Shown here piece after piece: positions 16,297 to 29,200 of a stretch of DNA of 64,000 bases; position 1 is the first letter of the stretch, and the number at the start of each line of letters is the position of its first letter. The stretch covers positions 3,410,001 through 3,474,000 of the forward strand of contig JALGAS010000001.1 of assembly GCA_023078685.1 (NCBI GenBank), given 5' to 3'. The position numbers and the translations under genes are program-made. The notes beneath the pieces were generated by a model. That model had not been told where the DNA came from. It did not search any database and saw only the letters and a list, made by a program, of their open reading frames with translations. This DNA is from Neopestalotiopsis rosae. Lineage: Eukaryota > Ascomycota > Sordariomycetes > Amphisphaeriales > Sporocadaceae.

Positions 16297-18385
16297 TTAG
16301 GCACCGACTTGGACTTCTGGCTGTGCTGCAGCTTTTTGCGTATTCTCGTCTCCATCCGATGGCTTATGCGGGCTATCCTGGCCCATGAGCGGATGCGCAG
16401 GGTCATATGTCACTGATTTGACGATACCAAGACCCTTGGTTCGTCCTTCACGGAATAGGACACGTTCACCCTCTACCATGTATTCAGGACGTGCGGTGAA
16501 CCGGAATGCTACTGTAGCCCGATCACCGGTTCGAATAAACGGCCTGTCAATGTCGATGATTGCGCAAGTCTGTGCTACGGCGCCCACGTGCAGCACTGGT
16601 TTCTTGCATTAGACAACAACAAACATAGATAAAATGATGATGTGAGTACTTACTGGCCTGATATTTGGTCTTGATGGTAGTCGCGTGGGACAAGATGAGG
16701 ACTTCTGCAACAAACTCTCTCGTAACTTTCGGAGGAGCGTGTCCCTCAACCTTTGGCAATACAACCATTCCTTTTCGGACATCTTTCCGTCGCACTTTTC
16801 TGAGAGCAAAACTTGCAGACTGACCAGCAGATGCCGCTGGGACATCCAAACGTTTCCTCTGTATCGTTCGGACATTGGTTGCGGTGAAGTTGCCATTGCT
16901 GTCGGGACCGATCCAGACATTATCTCCGGCATGTATGACACCCGACTTGATGATACCACTGACAACTGTGCCAACAAATGGTACCGAGAAAGTATCATTA
17001 ATGGCAAACTCGAAATCGGCACCAGCATCATAGCGACCATGGTGGGGTAGGATGTTCAGGAATGTCCGTACAAGGTCAAGGTTCTCACCAGTGACATTGG
17101 ACACCTGGAAGATGGGGCATATCCTCTGACTGACGAATTGAGTTGCCGTGTTAATACACTCCTCGCGATCTCGAATAAAGATGGGAATCTTCCTTGCTCC
17201 TGGAGATTTCAGTATCTTGGTAATCTGTGAAATGGTCTGTTCGAGAATATTTGGCGGGCAAATATCGATTTTGGTAATGACAACCATTACTGGAACGTTC
17301 AAGGCCAAGGCGATACCAAGATGCTCTTTACTCATGCCAATCAACCCGTTATTTGCTGCCACCATGAGCAAACAATAATTTGGGCTAGAGGAAAGCAGAC
17401 CAAACACGGTGGTACGCAGATACTTCTCGTGCCCTGCCAAATCAGTAAAAGTAATGACTTTGGCACTTCGTTTTCCAATCTCTTCCCAAGACAGTTTTCC
17501 TGCAAGCAGCGATTAGTAGATGATACAACCGAATAGGAAGTCGCTACACCTACTGCCTGGAGTGTCAGATGAAATGGTATTTCCTAGCGTGTCGAATCCC
17601 ATGATTTCCATGCCGACCGAACTGGTACGACCAGTTTCGACCTCGTGCTTGTGGCGGAACAAGTTCACTCGAGCCTTTCCTCGTCCATCGTCCAGGTCGC
17701 CCTTGACCAGAACACCCAGCATAGAACTTTTACCGGCATCAACTAATTCATTGGTAAGCTTGGGTCGTCTGAAGCTTTCCTAGTCAAGCGTGTTCTTACC
17801 ATTTCCGACCACGGCTATCCGGGTTTCAATCACGTTTTCTGTCGTCGCGGGAGCCTGCCGTATCAACACTTTTCCACTGCAGTCCTTGTCCTTGTCCTTG
17901 CCGGACTTGACCGACTCGGCCTCTTTCTCGCCCCCAATGTTCTTGGTCAGGAGGATATCGCAATCGGCCCGCAGCTTCTTTGCTGCTGTTTTCAGCCGCG
18001 CCAGAGCCTTTTCCCACTCTGGTTTCGTAAGGCCCATGGATTCGCCATTGTTCTCGAAGCCGACATCGAACACGGCCTCGGCATGGCCTTCTCGTAACCT
18101 CTCCTCGACTACGCTGACCAGCTTGTCGTAGTTGACATCGTCCTCGGCCAGGAGCAGCTCGCGTAGGGGGACCTGCGGCTCAGAGTCTTCCAGGTTCAGG
18201 GAGTCGAGAATGTCCAGCTCCTCATGGTGCTCGGTCGCCGCGCTGTTGCTGGTGTCGGCCTGTTTGTTGGTCTTGGAGGAGGGATATCTTAGTGCTTGCT
18301 GCTTCTCGACAAACTCGGCAAACTCGCTGAGGGCCGCTTCATTTTTCCGCCGCTCGTGCGGAAGCTGTTTTGTCGTTTTGCTCAT
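16297..18385 (-). CDS. GTPBP1/GTPBP2-type translational GTPase
   Basis: Exons 18385-17800, 17742-17554, 17499-16654 and 16595-16297 give 639 residues. GTPase motifs are G1 GNVDAGKSS (from about 195; the first intron cuts inside it), G3 DLAGHEK (278-284) and G4 TKID (334-337). After the G domain come an EF-Tu-like domain II ([19 protein letters not shown]) and a domain III ([11 protein letters not shown], then [16 protein letters not shown]). The N-terminal ~190 residues are charged and Lys-rich. Family members are relatives of eEF1A and Hbs1 linked in animals to mRNA decay and resolving stalled ribosomes. The fungal role is inferred only. The intron 2 donor was placed at GGCA|GTAGGT (residues PGRKLSW); a GC donor three bases earlier would be the alternative. 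Confidence 0.9.
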
Positions 18386-19673
18386 GGCGCTACTATGTGG
18401 TGTATTCCCATATATTCGGTAGGGAGATCGGGGGCGAATTTATGATATCGTGATGCAATGACGTCGCGATGTATGCGGTGCGACCTTGGTCTACTACTTC
18501 AACAGCAGACTGGTTAAGTATATCAGGGGCTCAATTCAATAATGATGGGGACGGTAACGCTTGTATCCAAAGAAAAAGTATATATATATGACAGCTTGAA
18601 GGAATGGGTCCTCAATGTCGAGTCATAGATGTCATCCAAACAGAAAGTGAGTAACTCGGCCAGCACCGCAGAGGCGGCTGTTATGACTGATTGAGCCCAA
18701 GTCCGCCTGTCCGTCTCAGCTTCCCCAGAGAAGCGGACCCCGCCAGTGGCCACAATGGGCTTATCGATAGAAGCTCGGGGCCGCTAGAGACTTATAGTGG
18801 AGCTTAGTGCTGGACCTAGCCAGCTACCTCAGCCTAGGCTGTCTAGCATCAGTGGCACTTGGAAAAGCCTCCAAAAGTCACCACTCTTATTAGGTATTCG
18901 CATTGCATCTGTCTGTATGTATGTCGTCTCTTTTGGCCAATTGCTCTTACCGTTTTGCCAAACGTACAATGATCATAGAACTTGTGCCCTCTAGAGCCGT
19001 ATACTCTTCTGTGATAATAGAATCAATGCATGAGTCACGATGCCGTTTTCGGAGCCAAGCTGTAGTAGCATTGTATATGCTGTGCCGTTCAACAGTGGCT
19101 GAGCTGCTCACCGTGGACACGCACGAGGCAACCACTGGCAAGAGCTCTTCACTCTATACGGAATATACAGTAGAATATAATAGAATACGAGCGATCGCAT
19201 AGCCTCGCCTAGCATGCAACTGGTCTTTTTACACATTGCAGTCAAGATCCATTATCGATTCATTCTGCGTTCAGGCAAACAGCTAAGCCCTTCCGTAAAA
19301 TTGTTACGGATTAACTTGGAACTTCCAGTAGTGGGCTGCGATGCACTTGGATTGTGTTGTTCGATCAGTACGCAAGCAGGAATCTACTCATTATAAGTGA
19401 ACTGAATACTATTATAACTCAAGCGAATGCTATAATCGCCAGGCTCGCATCCGAGAAGTTGCAGGTGTGTGTTGCATTTGCAGCCGATCGCTAGCTAGCC
19501 CGAGGTTGGCATATTCATCTCCTAGCTGGGTTTGGTGCAACAGTCCACCCATTCATTCACAGCAGAATTGTTCGAGTACACCGCAATATGCCAGCCATAT
19601 TGACAGAGCTCAAAAAGTATCACCAACATGTCCTGTCACGACTGACTGACTGGATTCAAGAAAAGCAAAAAAA
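18386..19673. other. 1.3-kb intergenic region
   Basis: Upstream flank of the GTPase gene and downstream flank of the tRNA-Arg gene. A short TA-rich run (near 18580) is present. No gene is recognised. Confidence 0.4.
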
Positions 19674-19781
19674 CGACCCAGACGGGATTCGAACCCGCAA
19701 TCTTCAGAGAATGGATGACGGTTTATTAGAGGTTCTAAACTCTAGCCGAAATCTGACGCGATACCATTTCGCCACCAGGCC
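19674..19781 (-). tRNA. tRNA-Arg (anticodon TCG) with intron
   Basis: Read on the minus strand, the 5' strand GGCCTGG pairs with the 3' strand CTGGGTC (seven pairs with wobbles). The D arm is GCG/CGC, the anticodon stem TCAGA/TCTGA and the T arm GCGGGTTCGAATCCCGT. The anticodon loop TTTCGG gives anticodon TCG, reading CGA. A 36-nt intron (19745-19710) sits at the canonical place after loop position 37. The mature molecule would be 72 nt with discriminator G and CCA not encoded. The T-arm motif TTCGAATC fixes the strand. Confidence 0.9.
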
Positions 19782-20836
19782 TTGTTGAAGTTTTTGGCTC
19801 TTATTCAATCTCAATTCACTACACAGACTGCTGTGGGATTGTGGATATTTGGAAACATGAACTACGGTCGGACACGATGGTAGCGTGCTTTCAAGGTGGT
19901 TGTTTGCCTCACGAAACTTCCCACATCGTTTTGGACTCGTTAGGTGGGGATTTTAGGGCCATGTCAGCTCGTTTGATTAGCCATGTTTATTATATGGAGG
20001 AATCGCGAGTGCAATCAATCTTCAGAGTATCGAGACGCGCGTTCGAATGATTGATTTTCAAAGGGCCAAAGAATGGCTGCAGGATGGTCTCGAATCCTTC
20101 AGCTAGAGGAGGGAGAAGACAGGTAGAAGGTCGTCGCGCTTCTTCTCACTGAATTGACTGAACCCCACTGCCTGTCATTAGGGGAGAGAGAGCATGCAGA
20201 AGGGGAAAGGGCAGATGAACAACAAGAGTGTCTCGTAAGCTGTGCAATCGGAAAGTTGACATCATATCCGATGAATCCTTGTTTTGCAGAATCCTTCTTG
20301 CTAATTGCCTTCCTTAATGATCCTTCGGTCCTGGGAGGCGTCGAGAATATGCATCGCGGGCCGACGGTTGATGAGTAAAGGTGGCCGCGATTTGGTCTTC
20401 ATTTTTGGGAATTGATCAAGAATGACTCGAAGTATAGCGATGGGACACAATCCCATCTTTATTTATTAGTTTTATTACGGGTTGCGCAATGAGATACGTA
20501 CTTGCATCGTGGTTTTTGACGTCTGGCCGGACCATCGATGATATCAACTGGAGGAAAACAGGTTGGTATTAATAGGTGCAGACCCGCTTGCAGACCCTTG
20601 TAGCTTTGGTAGATCCTCCCATCACGAGAAATCCTTTGACCAATATCCAATAGCAACGGGTCCAACGCAAGGTCTCGATGAACTGGAGGCTGTGCAATCT
20701 TCTAGAAATGGATAGGAATATATTAATCGAATTTCTTGAGGGGAAGATGCATTTTGTATTTTAGCATCCTGTTGCGCATTGAAAAGTTGGTCGAGGGTTG
20801 GTAGTTCAACACTAAAATCAGCGCCCGTTTGTCATC
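19782..20836. other. 1.05-kb intergenic region
   Basis: Contains no supported gene. It forms the 5' flank of the DUF1399-like gene and of the tRNA-Arg gene. Confidence 0.4.
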
Positions 20837-23230
20837 ATGGTCGGCGCTCACCGAAGACAAACCACCATCGACAGCCCGCCAGCCTATCACGTAGTAGGGC
20901 AGCGAGGATCCGTCGCCGGTCCGTCGCGACTCAACTCTGGCTTCTCCAACCTCTCGCTGAGCGACGCGCCACGGCATCCCCAAGTAGATACCTGCTTGGT
21001 GCATCTGAGATTGCTCTACACCTTTCACAACCTCAAGGATGATGTCGGCTTCTCGGACGGCCTCTTTGGGCTGTGGGATGCAAGATACCCGGCCACTCCC
21101 ACCAATCCCAGCAAGGCGCTGGCATCGTTGCGGGAGAAGCGCTGGGCCCTCTTTGTCGCCAGGGCCGTGGATCGCTATGAGGCATGGTGGAACAGCCTGG
21201 GCAGCCAGTACTTGACCGAGAGGGATATGGAAAAAGACAGGACCAGATATCTCAACTTCATGGCCAATTGGGAACCAATGAATTGGAGCGAGGATGATAT
21301 GCCACCATTGGGTATGCTTGAATTGAGTTGCGGCATTAATGCCTTAAGTGAACACTTATTGACCATGGCCAAAGATGTGCTCCTTGTTTTACATGCACAC
21401 ATGTTGAATCCGAGAATATTTCTTGAAGTGAGTCTCGATGACAGCAAAGCCACTTCCTCGCCTAGGCTGACCTGCTAATTCTTACAGGACTGCCTTCGTT
21501 GTGGGCACCGGGCATTATGGACGACGGGTTTACCCTGGCATGTTATTGACCAGATGATCGACGACAGATTTCAGTATGCGGCGTCGGACAAGTGCAAGTT
21601 CAATTGGGAGCGAACGACGGGGCGTAAGTGGTTCAACACAGATGATGGGGATTCAAAAAGTATCAGATGTCCTGCCTGCTCAGGAATGGTATCCCTCCCT
21701 TGGACGACTTGTAGCCAGGATCGTGTGGACTTTGAAACCAAGTTTCCTCCAGCGAGACCGCAAAATATCGCGGGTGAAGGCTACGGCGATGGGAACTTGA
21801 GCCAAAAGTGCCCAAAGTGTAACATCGCCATAACACATGAATTACTTCGCCTAGCCAAGTTTCGAAATCACGTCAAGTATCTAGTCAACAACGACCAACC
21901 TCTTCCAGGAACAATTCTGGACATGAAAAAGGGTATGCCCACCGAGGCGTCGCGATCAGATTCACCGAGGCTATTCCCAAATCGCCTTTTGAGACGAGGC
22001 GCCCTAGCAGAAGTTGTTGATCTAGTCAAGCCTGGAGACGAAACGACGCCAAGCATGTTGATGGTGAAGGACTTGATAGAGAAATCCATCAACGATAAAT
22101 CGCTCCTTAAAAGGGCGAATGGCGGAAAGAAACCAGATATAGCAGCAAGACTACAGATTCGGCATATGATGAGTCGCTATTGGGATAATGCATCACCGTT
22201 CGGACTCGACTTGATTGGTGCCGTCATACGACAGGGTACTTTCACTCAAAAGATGTACAAGGTATGACCTGCTACGTACAATACTGGCTTGCGGGCATGC
22301 TGACAGAAACCAGATAGCTTGGCTTCAAAGTCCAGAAGCTGAACCGACTATTGCAAGGTTCTTGATCAAATACGATCGCTTTTTCAGCATAATGGCATCC
22401 AAACCTGATCAGGTCGTGGTCCCGACAGTGGATATAGATCTGATATGGCACACTCATCAATTAAGCCCGCGGCAATACTACAAATTTACTGTAGCTAAGA
22501 TAGGTCTCTTTGTTGATCATCACGACAAAGTTGATGAAGACAAGCTATCGGAGGCATTCGAGTGGACAACGAAAACGTATCAAACTATGTATGGGGAGGT
22601 ATACAGCGAATGTATTTGCTGGTATTGCGAGAGTGAGTGGCCACAATATGAGACATTACCTACAGTTGCTTATGTTAATTTGATAGCTATTCGAGCCTGG
22701 AGTATCTCATCATTTGGAGTCCTACTCAATGTATCCAAACAAGATAAGAGTATGTTGAACTCTTTTCTACACCTTTGGATATTTTGCAAATGGCTGACAT
22801 TGAAATTCCTGTAGTCGCTCAAGCTTGGTACGACTCGGGCAAGGCTCATGCCCAGCCTCCCTCGAAATCGGCGCACATTTCCACTCACCCAGCCGTCAAG
22901 GTCAACGAGACAGAAGCCCGCCAAAAGGTGACCAAGAAGATGCGCGCACTCTACAAGTCGAGACTCGAGCAGAGCTACGCCCGAGCCGTCAGCCGGGCGG
23001 GCAAAAAAGGTCGAGAGCTCGGGCCCAAGGAGCGGACGTATCGTCACTGGGGCGCCAACTACACGCTGGAAGGACCTTGGTCTCATCCTCACTACCTGGC
23101 AAAGGGTCTCTACGCCACGGATCCCACGCAGGTCAATGCCGGAGACGGGGTTCCCGGGGGTTGTGTTGCTGGAACGTGTAGCGGTTCGGGAGGGTCTGGA
23201 TCAGGTACAGTCTCAATGTGTGGAAGTTAG
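20837..23230 (+). CDS. DUF1399 / glycine-rich-domain protein (GRDP-like)
   Basis: Exons 20837-21427, 21488-22261, 22314-22632, 22687-22749 and 22815-23230 join to 720 residues. The signature is VPTVDIDLIWHTHQLSP (about 491-507), the core DUF1399 block of plant GRDPs and their fungal relatives. Several CxxC pairs are spread along it (CLRCGH, RCPACSG, KCPKCN, CWYCE), suggesting metal-binding elements. The C-terminus is Gly/Ser/Cys-rich (last ~25 residues), as in the family name. The third intron (54 nt) is a multiple of three with no stop, so retention would give a protein 18 residues longer. I spliced it because CWYCE-T-IR resembles the family. No enzymatic activity is established for the family; the function is unknown. 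Confidence 0.85.
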
Positions 23231-26160
23231 GACAATTCCACGGGAAAAGACAAATAGAACGAGACAGATCCTATTCGAAAGGCTCCTTCATTACAGAAAG
23301 AAGTGTTTGGGGTTATGAAAGCTCTTTCCATTTCACAACCTGGAAGCATACAATGTATAATCTAGGTAATGTCATCATATCTATAGTCTCGCGCATGCCC
23401 CGCTCAAGGCAGAGACCAGACCAACGCTCACGTAATTAAAAAAAATAAAAGAAAAAAAAAAAGAAAGAAAGAAAGAAAGAAAGCGACTGAGATTGTGGTA
23501 CCAGGATTGGGCGTCTCCCTTGAGGAGTTGGAGAAAAGTTGCGGCGACGAGCTCGCGGTGTTCAGGTGATCCCACGACATGATCTCGCACAGAGTCAGTG
23601 AAAGTGTACACGTTTCGCCAATGTAGTCGGTGGCCCATTGTAACGTGGTCACCTTGGCCGTGTGAGTCTTCTACGTTGGGATAGAAGCAGCCAATCTTTT
23701 CTACGTCCCAACGAGTGGGTCTGTCATTCTGCATATTGTTCTGCTTGGCTGTGAAGGTCGTCTCTATTTCTTCTCGGACGTCACCCGTGGCCGAAGGTCA
23801 CCAACTGGCCTGTTGTCTCATGACGGTCTACTGCTCAAGACCTGGCAGCATCGGTTGGTCGGACCGTGACAAGGAATTGCGCAACTTGTATCTTATGTGG
23901 TGCAACGTCCAAACCATTCGGATTCTCGTGAACCTTTTTCGCCGCATCGCTGAAGGCCTAGGAAATATAGAATGAGAAAAACACTACTGAGAAATTAAGG
24001 TAAAGGAGAAAAAGAGAAAAGCTTTGCAAATATTTAATTTATATCCTTTTCTAAAGATGCCCGTTTATATACTTATTTTCATATAAAACTTTAAATCGAG
24101 CTCGACTTGTGCTTATTCTCACAATCGGCTAAAGAAGCTCAAGTGGCGTCCAGGACAGCATCAATCTCAGTCTGGAATGTGAGACCACAGTTGAAGAACT
24201 ACAACGCAGCTATGATTACTTACACTAGAGCCGCTTTTGTGACCCTTCCCCTGAACTGTGTCCGAATCAATCGAAAAGACAGACTGTTCAAACTTGGGCT
24301 ATTTCGAATTGACATTTTGCTGCGTTGTTATAGCGAAAATCTTTTTGATTTCAATAAATCAGATCTGAGATCACCAAGAAGACCAATATCACTCCCTTCA
24401 CACGATGTCAAACAATGACACAACAAAGAAGTAGAGTAAATCATGAGGGAAGGATTACATGACAGACCGCCTACTCAGGGATGACTTGAGCTTGGACAAT
24501 ACCAGTCGCGATCCATCTTCACAACTGACGACCTTTTTAAAAACCATCGCCGCGTCCAGACTCGCTCACGTACTAGTGGAAGAAATAAATAGCCCTCACG
24601 ACCAAGTGGAACCATCTAAGGGGAAATGCCCAAAGCAGCAGCAACAAGCTTACCCCGTGTCATGACTTTTTAGCTTCGTGTTCTGGACTCTGAAAGCTGC
24701 AAACGCGGAACTTCCGCTGCATTCAAGTTACTTTCCTCACCGCAAGCATATTCCCAAGCAGTTGGGTGCCCGGCTGCAGCCGCCCCCGGGGATGCGGAGG
24801 ATGGCCTCAGCTTCAGTGCTCGGGTTAATACCGGGATTCGGCGACATTCTATTCGCCTGTTGGCATTCGCTGTTAGTCAGGTACTCACCGTAGTCCCCAG
24901 TCTGCCAAGCTTGATCCGTATAAGTGAAGCCGTGTAGCCGCAACCTGGGAAGTGGTCGGTTTCGAGCGTCTTTACTTTTTGAATCTCACAATGCTGCTTC
25001 TGTGTGATGGATGGAGGAGCCCATGGTTTACAGAAAGTATGGTTCAAGAGACTTTCCTACAGCGTCTAAAGCGATTCGATATGGATGTCTGTTTGGCTGC
25101 TGAACATACTCCTTTTGGATCCACGTTCGTTTACCAGCATCGAGATTGTCTTATGATAAGGCAACGTTTCATACAGAAGCCTCATTGAAAAGGCCGAGTA
25201 GGGCTCATCTCATGATGATAAGACATCTTCTCCTTGAGACTGGGGCTACCTCAAATAGTTCCTATCGATCCGGCAAAGAGCTGACCTTTTTGGGACTGCT
25301 CCTGACTCCTGTCTTATACAAGACCAGAAGGGGGCATAGGTGATGACGCGTGCCGGACACCAGCGACCAATCAACACTAGGCGGTTGAGCGAGTTATTGT
25401 CTATCTGTGTCGGCACGCCCCCGAGAAAAAGGATCGCGTGCCTGACTGCTGACAGGAGCCGCTCGATAGGTGAAATCTGATCACCATCGCGTGTTTCATT
25501 GGTTTGTAAACCCGTTTATCAAAGACGAGTGGAATTTTGCCCTTATCTTTGAGTGTGAAAAATGGAGTATACGTTCCACATAACGCCCACATTACGGGTT
25601 TGGGCGGATACGCATAGCGTGCCTTTGCGTGCCGCTATCGCCAAGAGCAGCTAGAGTTCCGCGGTTTCCTCGCGGCCGCCCGCCCAGCCCGCCACACACG
25701 GCCTCTGACGGCGAAGCACTGGCAACACTGGTGCTCAAGCTTTTGTCAAGCAAAGAGCAACCTTTTTATTTCTGGAATCGATCTAGAAGCTGGGTTACGC
25801 CGAAGCTAGACACAACGCTTACGAAAAAAAAATATGCATCCCCAAGTGCTCCAGTCCCGAGACCCTGAGATCCATCCCAGGAGGCCCAGTTTACGCGACC
25901 AGGGAAAATTTATTTCAGTGCGCGCTCTGCCGGAGCCCTGGTCCTCCTCGTGTGTTCGTTCCTCCTGTCGCGTGATGTTCTCAAAGAAGAGCTGTTGCTG
26001 CTAGAAGTCGTCGCAACTTTGTGGCCCGGCCCGCCTTCGTGAACTCAAAAGCACCGCAGCCAACCTTTTGCCTCTTTTCCCCCCAAGAGAGACAAGAAGT
26101 TGAAGAAGAAGAAGCAGAACCACCATCAAAAAGTGTCGAGACGTTGTCGAAAACACAACC
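23231..26160. other. 2.9-kb gene-poor region
   Basis: No family-like open frame is found. It includes the A-rich AAAG microsatellite at 23436-23483 and an AT-rich stretch near 24.0-24.1 kb. The last few hundred bases are the promoter and leader of the NCS1 permease. The short frames (60-120 codons) look like chance. Confidence 0.4.
23436..23483. repeat. A-rich / (AAAG)n microsatellite
   Basis: A run of A-rich sequence passes into about five AAAG units. It is a simple repeat. Confidence 0.85.
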
Positions 26161-28267
26161 ATGGTTGCCGTCACTTCGCGCTTCAGCCGTGAGAAGGCCG
26201 CCGAGACCAAAAAGTCTCTGGCCGAAGCCTTCTCCAGCTGGGAAAACCTGAAGCAGGCCCTTCAGGTGAAGAACACCCTCGGATACGAAGAGAGTCGCTA
26301 TGTGGACGCTGATCCGCTATGGGTGAATGAAGGCAAGCTTGCTTTATGATCACCAGATATAGGGGATAACTTGGTTAACCCCATTTACCAGATCTCGAGC
26401 CTACCCCTGCGGAGAAGAGAAGTAAGTTCTAGCTCTCTCAAATGCTCATTCGCGATATCGATTGCTGACCCATCGCACAGCTTGGGACTTCAAGACTTAC
26501 TGTCTGTTCTACTTTGGTATCTCGTTTGGCAACTGGACACTCGGTTCCGTAAGCACGCTCGCTCGCTCTTTCGTGTAGTTCTCCCTTGTGCACAGAGCTG
26601 ATGTGTCTATAAGACCATGATCGGTATTGGCCTTAGTTGGTGGCAGTCCATTGTGGTGATCTTTGTGTCACAGACGATTGCGTCTATTGTCATGGCGTTC
26701 AACTCCCGGGCAGCCTCGAGATACCACCTTGGCTACCCAGCCATCAGCAGAGCCGTCTTCGGCATGTACGGCAGCTACTACTTTGTGGGCGCTCGTGCTG
26801 TACTGGCTGCAGTATGGTATGGTATTCAGCTGTACTCGGGTGCTAACCACGTTGGCAACATGCTCCGAGCCATATTTGGAGACGCGTACAACAACATTCC
26901 CAACCGCATCCCCGAATCAGCTGGAATTACCACCAAGGGAATGCTGTCGTTCATCCTGTTCTGGCTCATCCACTTGATCTTCTGCTTCTTCCGCCCATAC
27001 CAGTTGAAGAAGTTCTTCTGGTTCAAGGGCTTCATCATGCTTCCCGCTGTAGCAGGCGTTTTCATCTACTGCATGATTGAAAGCAAGGGCAAGGTTGGCA
27101 ACACGCTTGCCGACAGCACCGTCACTGGAGGACTTGGCTGGGCAATTATGCACGGTATCAACTCTGGCATGGGTAACACCGCCACGTTGATTACGAACCA
27201 GCCCGACATTGCCCGTTGGGCCAAGAACCCCAGAGCCTCTATTCTTTCTCAAATCGTTCGTCTCTCCACGCGTCTCGGTCCTCTTTTGGAAAACAAGGAA
27301 AACTGACCCGGATTGTAGTTGGTTCAACCCCTCGCGGTCACGCTCTCTGCTACTTTTGGTATCTTAGCTACCGCCGGTATCAATGGCAAATGGGATTTGG
27401 AGCTATGGTAAATGAGATCCGTATACTCTGGCCGTTTTGGACAATATGCTGACTAGATTCAGGAACCCCTGGGATCTCCTCGATGCTATCCAGGATCACC
27501 ACAACGGCTCTGGCGCCCGTTTCGCAATCTTTTTGGCTGCACTCTGCTGGACGATCAGCATTCTAGGAACCAACATTGCCGCCAACATGATCTCCTTTGG
27601 ATCTGATGCGGCTCTGCTGTGGCCTCGTTACATTGATATGAAGCGTGGTTTCTTCATTGCCCAGATCCTGGGATACGCAATTGTCCCGTGGAAGATTCTT
27701 GCTTCGGCTACGGTGTTTACCACATTCTTGTCAGGCTACGGTCTGTTCATGGCCAGTGTTGTCGCAATCATGGTGTCTGACTGTAGGTTTTACTTCACTC
27801 TGTTCTAGAAGATGACATGTGCTGACTGCTACACAACAGATTTCATTCAGACCAAGGGCAACATTGCCACCGAGTGGCTGTTTAACCCCGGCAAGACCAA
27901 TATCCACTACCATTACCACGGAGGCTGGAACATTCAGGCAGTCATTGCCTACCTCATGGGTATTGCCCTTCCGTTCCCCGGATTCGCTGCGTCGCTAGGC
28001 GCAACCGACGTAAACCAGGCTGGATACGACATGTTCTACATTGGCTGGATCTTGTCCTTCACCATATCCTTCGTCGCCTATAATGTTCTTTGCAAGGTCT
28101 GGCCGACTAGAAATCAGAAGCTGATCAAGGAACGTGGAATGGCCTGGGAAGAGTGCGCCTACAACCCCATCTCGGATGATTCGAGCAGCGCTGGACAAGA
28201 GGAGATGGGTGTGTCGCAGGTAAAGGTTGCGGATAACTCGGACACCAAGAAGGAGGGCGGCCTCTAA
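26161..28267 (+). CDS. NCS1-family nucleobase permease (uracil/allantoin type)
   Basis: Seven exons (26161-26332, 26392-26421, 26481-26548, 26614-27255, 27319-27407, 27463-27782, 27840-28267) give 582 residues. The first intron has a GC donor (GAAG|GCAAGC...CAG); the others are GT-AG. The pattern is that of fungal Fur-type plasma-membrane proton symporters: FGISFGNWTLGSTMIGIG in the first membrane segment, then SWWQSIVVIFVSQ, GYPAISRAVFGMYGSYYF, and TNQPDIARWAK on a loop. About 12 membrane segments are expected. The N- and C-termini are hydrophilic and cytosolic. Family substrates include uracil, allantoin, uridine and cytosine; sequence alone does not separate them. URC4 lies 2.8 kb downstream, which favours uracil. 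Confidence 0.92.
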
Positions 28268-29200
28268 TGATGTGTAGCAACATCATGGTGTCGAATTGGA
28301 TATAGAAAGCACTTTTGAATATTCACCCTACTCTCACGAAATTGTCATAGAAACGCGCTGCTGTGAGAACAAACCCGTGAGATAAATTGCCATCAGTACT
28401 CAGACAGGCCGGAAAGCGACCAAACCAATCCGAAAAGTCCGACCATGCCGCACTTGAACCATCACGGCACTGTCAGGCCCCGAACTACCCACATCACCGA
28501 CAGCTAGCTGCCCATTCCGCATAGGCGAGAAATGGCCTGGCTTGAATACAAGATTGAGAACTTTGAAGAGGGGCTCGTAACAAAATGATTCCAGCTTTGT
28601 GTATAATGACGTAGGAAATGTGAACTTTTAGGTAATTTTCACGTCAATTCGGGACTGGACTGGGCGATGATAGCGCGCCTGAAGAGAGTGGCAGATTCGG
28701 GGGAACAGACGATGGGGTTGCAGCTGCCGCTGAGGATTTACAGGCCTTCCCCACAAAGTCCGGCTACTGCCGCGGACCAAACGCTCCTCAGATACAGCAG
28801 CAACCAGGAGTCTCGGGCGCCTAGACCCCGCTACTTACCCCAATCCGTGCCCTCTGTCCAATAGCTGATGGCCGGTACCTGCATCGATTGCGCAGCACCG
28901 ACGACGCCATTACATCATTGAAGACAATTTGACTTTGGTGAGGAACAAAACAAAAAATGCTGAGACAATCATGACGGTGAATTTCTCCCTGCCTTGGTCG
29001 TGAATGTCTCGGTAGGCCGCGCAGGCCGTGCACGAGGATAATCTCTACACTTTTCTGTTCCTTCCAGATTGAGTTTCTCTTTCTTTGTTTTCACTACTCT
29101 CCCAAGCTTCAACATCATCCATTCCCTTCGTTGCGCAGAACTTCCTTCTTACATTTATCAGACTATTCACATAATCAAACAAAGCAACCTTTCAAACAGG
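28268..29200. other. Intergenic, promoter side of the mitochondrial coiled-coil gene
   Basis: About 930 bp with no supported gene. The last ~150 bp are pyrimidine- and A-rich, as usual for a fungal leader. Confidence 0.4.

Noticed and set aside
23381..23734. A 117-codon minus-strand frame near the AAAG repeat
   Set aside because: Part of it is Phe/Ser low complexity from the microsatellite, and the rest has no family resemblance.
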